A stretch of DNA of 64,000 bases from Tetradesmus obliquus (Eukaryota; Chlorophyta; Chlorophyceae; Sphaeropleales; Scenedesmaceae): contig CP126195.1 of the NCBI GenBank assembly GCA_030272155.1, positions 1,905,001-1,969,000 of the forward strand. Direction: 5' to 3'. The notes under the pieces were generated by a model, which worked only from the letters and a program-made list of their open reading frames with translations, did no database searches and was not told the DNA's origin. Every line of letters starts with the position of its first letter. The stretch's first letter is position 1. The position numbers and the translations under genes were made by a program. Below are positions 61,501-64,000 of the stretch, in pieces.

Positions 61501-64000
61501 ACATCAAACTGTTTGACTTCATTCACAATGTAAATTTGTCGCGTTGGTGGACACAGCAGGCAGCTGCTTCGGAAACGAGTGGAATGTTGTGTGCAATGTT
61601 GCGCTGCTGTTACTCATACCACTTGGAATCAAAATAGGTGCACCTTTGCTGCTGCCACCACCGCCACTGCTGCTGCTGCTGCTGCCGCCGCCACACTTGC
61701 AACTGCCCCAGGCTGCGCCAATGGACCGGCACCAACGGCATGTCCAGCTGGGGAGGGCCCGGCACTAATGGCCAGCCTGGCCCAGAATGCTTGAGCTGCT
61801 TCAAGGACGGCATTGACTTTACTGACCCGCCAAAAGGATTCCAGACGCCAGAGCACAGCTTGACTAATCCCACGTCATTCCTGGATGCAGCAATCGTGTT
61901 CACCGACACAGTCATTTCCGGTGTGGCTGGGCAGAAGGCTGTGGTGGTGCTCGTCAGGTGCGCAACAGCAATGTACACGACCCGCTGTATCACGAAACAT
62001 TGCAGCCACTTTCAACTTTATGGCTTGCAGCAGAGATGATGCCAATCCCTTCCACTATGGCCCCGCAGATTGTGATTCATGCTGCTGCATGCTCAGAGAA
62101 TTTGTTGTGTGCAAACCTAACTGGTGTTGATTGGAAACTGCACTTGCAGGGCCACTGCCAGTGCAATTCAGGCATCACAGTGGGTCAGCAACCTTGGTGA
62201 GTGGTTACTGACTTGAGCATAAACCGTTGATCAGCCTGATTCATACAGAAGACAGCCGAACTCTGCAATGTCTCTTGTTTCTTGTCATACTGATGAGGTG
62301 CACCTCAGTACAAAGCCATAGGCCAGAATCATGTGTCACAATGTTGTCCAAATATGAAAAATTTATTGCTAAAGCATCTCACCCGCTGCTTCTCACCCGT
62401 GCCATCTCTGCTGTTTGTGATGTCGCAGGTTTCTGCGTGGCGGACAGCGGCAACCTCGTACCTCCGACAACTGATCCAGCCTCTGGCAACGTGTGTAATG
62501 GCTGGGAGACTCCCGTGGATGATTTGATTGCCCTGGGGCTGCAGGCGGAGATTGTGCGGAGGCTGACTGCACTGCCGGCTGCTAACCGGACCGTCTACGT
62601 CGTTGGGCACTCCAGGGGAGGTGCACTGGTGAGCGGCGCAACAGCATGTGCAATATCAACCGGCACACTCAAGCAAAAGGAGCACATACTAGCACTGCAT
62701 GTGGCTGTGTCTATCATGCAACGAATGCTACCATCAGGGGCTCCCAGCTGCGCCTGGTGCTTGCTGCTTTGTTCACCCAATCAACACTGTACATGTGTGC
62801 CTGGGGCTGCCTCGCTCACTGCTGCACACAGGCCTCCGTGTTTGCTGCCAAGCTGCTTGCGCTGCAAGCTTCTGGGGGGCTGCCTACTTACAGCGGTGCT
62901 GCAGTAGACCAGATCAAGCTGTACACGTTTGGTAGCCCGCGTGCTGGAGACACCTACTTTGCTGCTTATCTGGAGAACAGGATGAGCGAGCGCTACAGGT
63001 GGGGAGGAGCGTTGGTTGCTTACGCCTGCAGTTTGGGATGCTTTGTTATCAATCAAGTGCTTGCTGCATTCTAGCAGTATCTCCAGGGATTTTAACTGTG
63101 GTGCGTTGCTCATTCCGTTGTTGCTCGAGAGCTTCTGCCCTGGGCCAGTTACAGCTGAGCTGAAAGCCGCCAATGCAACAGCGTCTGCCATGCACACCTA
63201 CTTATGCGGTAGCGTTGCATTCTGCAGCAGCAGCTCACCGGCTGTGCCTTGTTCTCTGCCTGCTGCTGCTGCTGCTGCTGCCGCACCCAGGGTTGTGACG
63301 CGTTATGACGCCGTCCCTACTGAACCGTCTGAGAGCAGCGGCTACAGCCACTACAGGCCCTCCATCTGGTGAGTGCATGTATGGCATATATACAAACATG
63401 CAACGGAAACAGTGTCCACTTGTGTTGGTTGCAAGGGCTTCAGCCACTACAGGCCCTCCATCTGGTGAGAGCAGCATGCAGCGTGGCCCTAGCTCAGAAG
63501 ATAGCTGCATGCAGCAGAAGCAGGCAGCCAACCGGCTGTGAAAACAGCTACAGCCACTTCAGGCCCTTCATCTGGTGAGAGCAGCATGCAGCATGGCCGC
63601 CACTTAGGGCCTAGCCCCAGAAGTTAGCTGCATGCAGCAGAAGCAGGCAGCCAATCTGCTGTGACAACAGCTACAGCCACTTCAGGCCCTCCATCTGGTG
63701 AGTGATGTAGCCTTTTGGGGAATTCATGGCAGGAGCCGGGCTCAACAGGGTGGACGGTGGGTGCTGCTCTCAACTGTTTCCTACCTCCGAAATCATGATG
63801 ATACGGGTACGTCACCATGACTTACCAATCAACTTTAAAAACATATGGGTTGGTATATGATGCTGTGTGCGGCTGCGTCTGGGCTGTGTGCAGGTACCGT
63901 GACAGCAGCGGCAACCTGACGCCCAGCCCTACCCTAGGCTGCGTGCTGTTCAACCAAAACCAGCTGACCACGCCACAGCAGTCATGCTTCATTTCCTGCA
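58513..64000 (+). CDS. Secreted class-3 lipase-like protein L4, cut by right edge
   Basis: Visible exons: 58513-58660, 58987-59070, 59347-59417, 59685-60200, 60485-60546, 61293-61481, 61712-61957, 62150-62196, 62429-62628, 62832-62998, 63291-63368 and 63894-64000 (open). All junctions keep frame. The start is the ATG in GCCAAAATGG, the same context as L1; an in-frame ATG 21 nt upstream is possible. Signal peptide with LMLVVALVAAAAVAAQ, family N-terminal domain with WGGFTPRPTIAFQCQ, exon 4 with two N-glycosylation sites (NIT, NST), then the lipase domain with VGHSRGGAL (Ser516), YTFGSPRAGD and RYDAVPTEPS (Asp583). The usual FR before AT is VR here (VVVLVRATAS). The catalytic His exon lies outside the window. 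Confidence 0.87.
58757..58815. repeat. (AGTAGC)n hexamer tract in L4 intron 1
   Basis: About nine to ten AGTAGC units. Confidence 0.93.
60605..61045. repeat. ~46-bp tandem repeat in L4 intron 5
   Basis: About nine to ten units sharing TTTGCATGGTGCTGCAGCCA and TGCTTTGCATGCTG, some units shortened. It occupies the intron that holds the (TG)n in L2. Confidence 0.93.
63425..63700 (+). repeat. Three tail-echoes of L4 exon 11
   Basis: Copies ending at about 63465, 63573 and 63698 repeat AGCCACT(A/T)CAGGCCC and T.CATCTG followed by GTGAGA or GTGAGT. Each is a plausible decoy 5' splice site. Confidence 0.88.

Overview
The window looks like nuclear DNA of a green alga (Chlorophyta, most likely Chlorophyceae). 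The reasons are intron-dense genes with GT/GC-AG introns, TGTAA signals downstream of coding regions, very abundant (CTG/CAG)n tracts, and gene content (RPD3/HDAC3-type deacetylase, 1-Cys peroxiredoxin, DUF1989 urea-carboxylase-associated protein, secreted class-3 lipases). The species is not identified. Gene models were built by hand from splice sites, and exon phases were checked for frame continuity.

Layout. 1-3576 (-): DUF1989 gene, 3' end outside the window. 4321-7760 (+): 1-Cys peroxiredoxin, divergent from the first gene. 7761-10066: convergent intergenic region with a 34-bp repeat array and extra copies of the deacetylase terminal exon. 10067-16119 (-): class I histone deacetylase. 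About 16500-22460 (+): an apparently non-coding host locus for many box C/D snoRNAs, including U18, U14, a 28S guide and 13 paralogous C/D-like RNAs that share one 16-nt core. 22519-22660: a hairpin and a hammerhead-like core, probably a retroelement remnant. 23284-25176 (+): a four-pass membrane protein. 25260-28610: no gene recognised. 28689 to the right edge (+): four tandem paralogues of a secreted class-3 lipase (L1-L4) with the same 14-exon plan. L2 carries two frameshifting micro-duplications, and L4 runs off the edge.

A theme across the window is 'exon echoes'. Introns contain truncated copies of the neighbouring exon boundary. Copies of exon starts, with their CTG-rich acceptor, lie upstream of the true exon. 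Copies of exon ends, with their donor, lie downstream. This is seen in all three non-lipase multi-exon genes of the left half and in the lipases. Another theme is that many introns end in (CTG)n-CAG, so the CTG repeat occupies the polypyrimidine-tract position.

Functionally the left half is housekeeping (redox, chromatin, rRNA modification). The right half is a recent lineage-specific expansion of secreted hydrolases whose upstream regions share conserved blocks.
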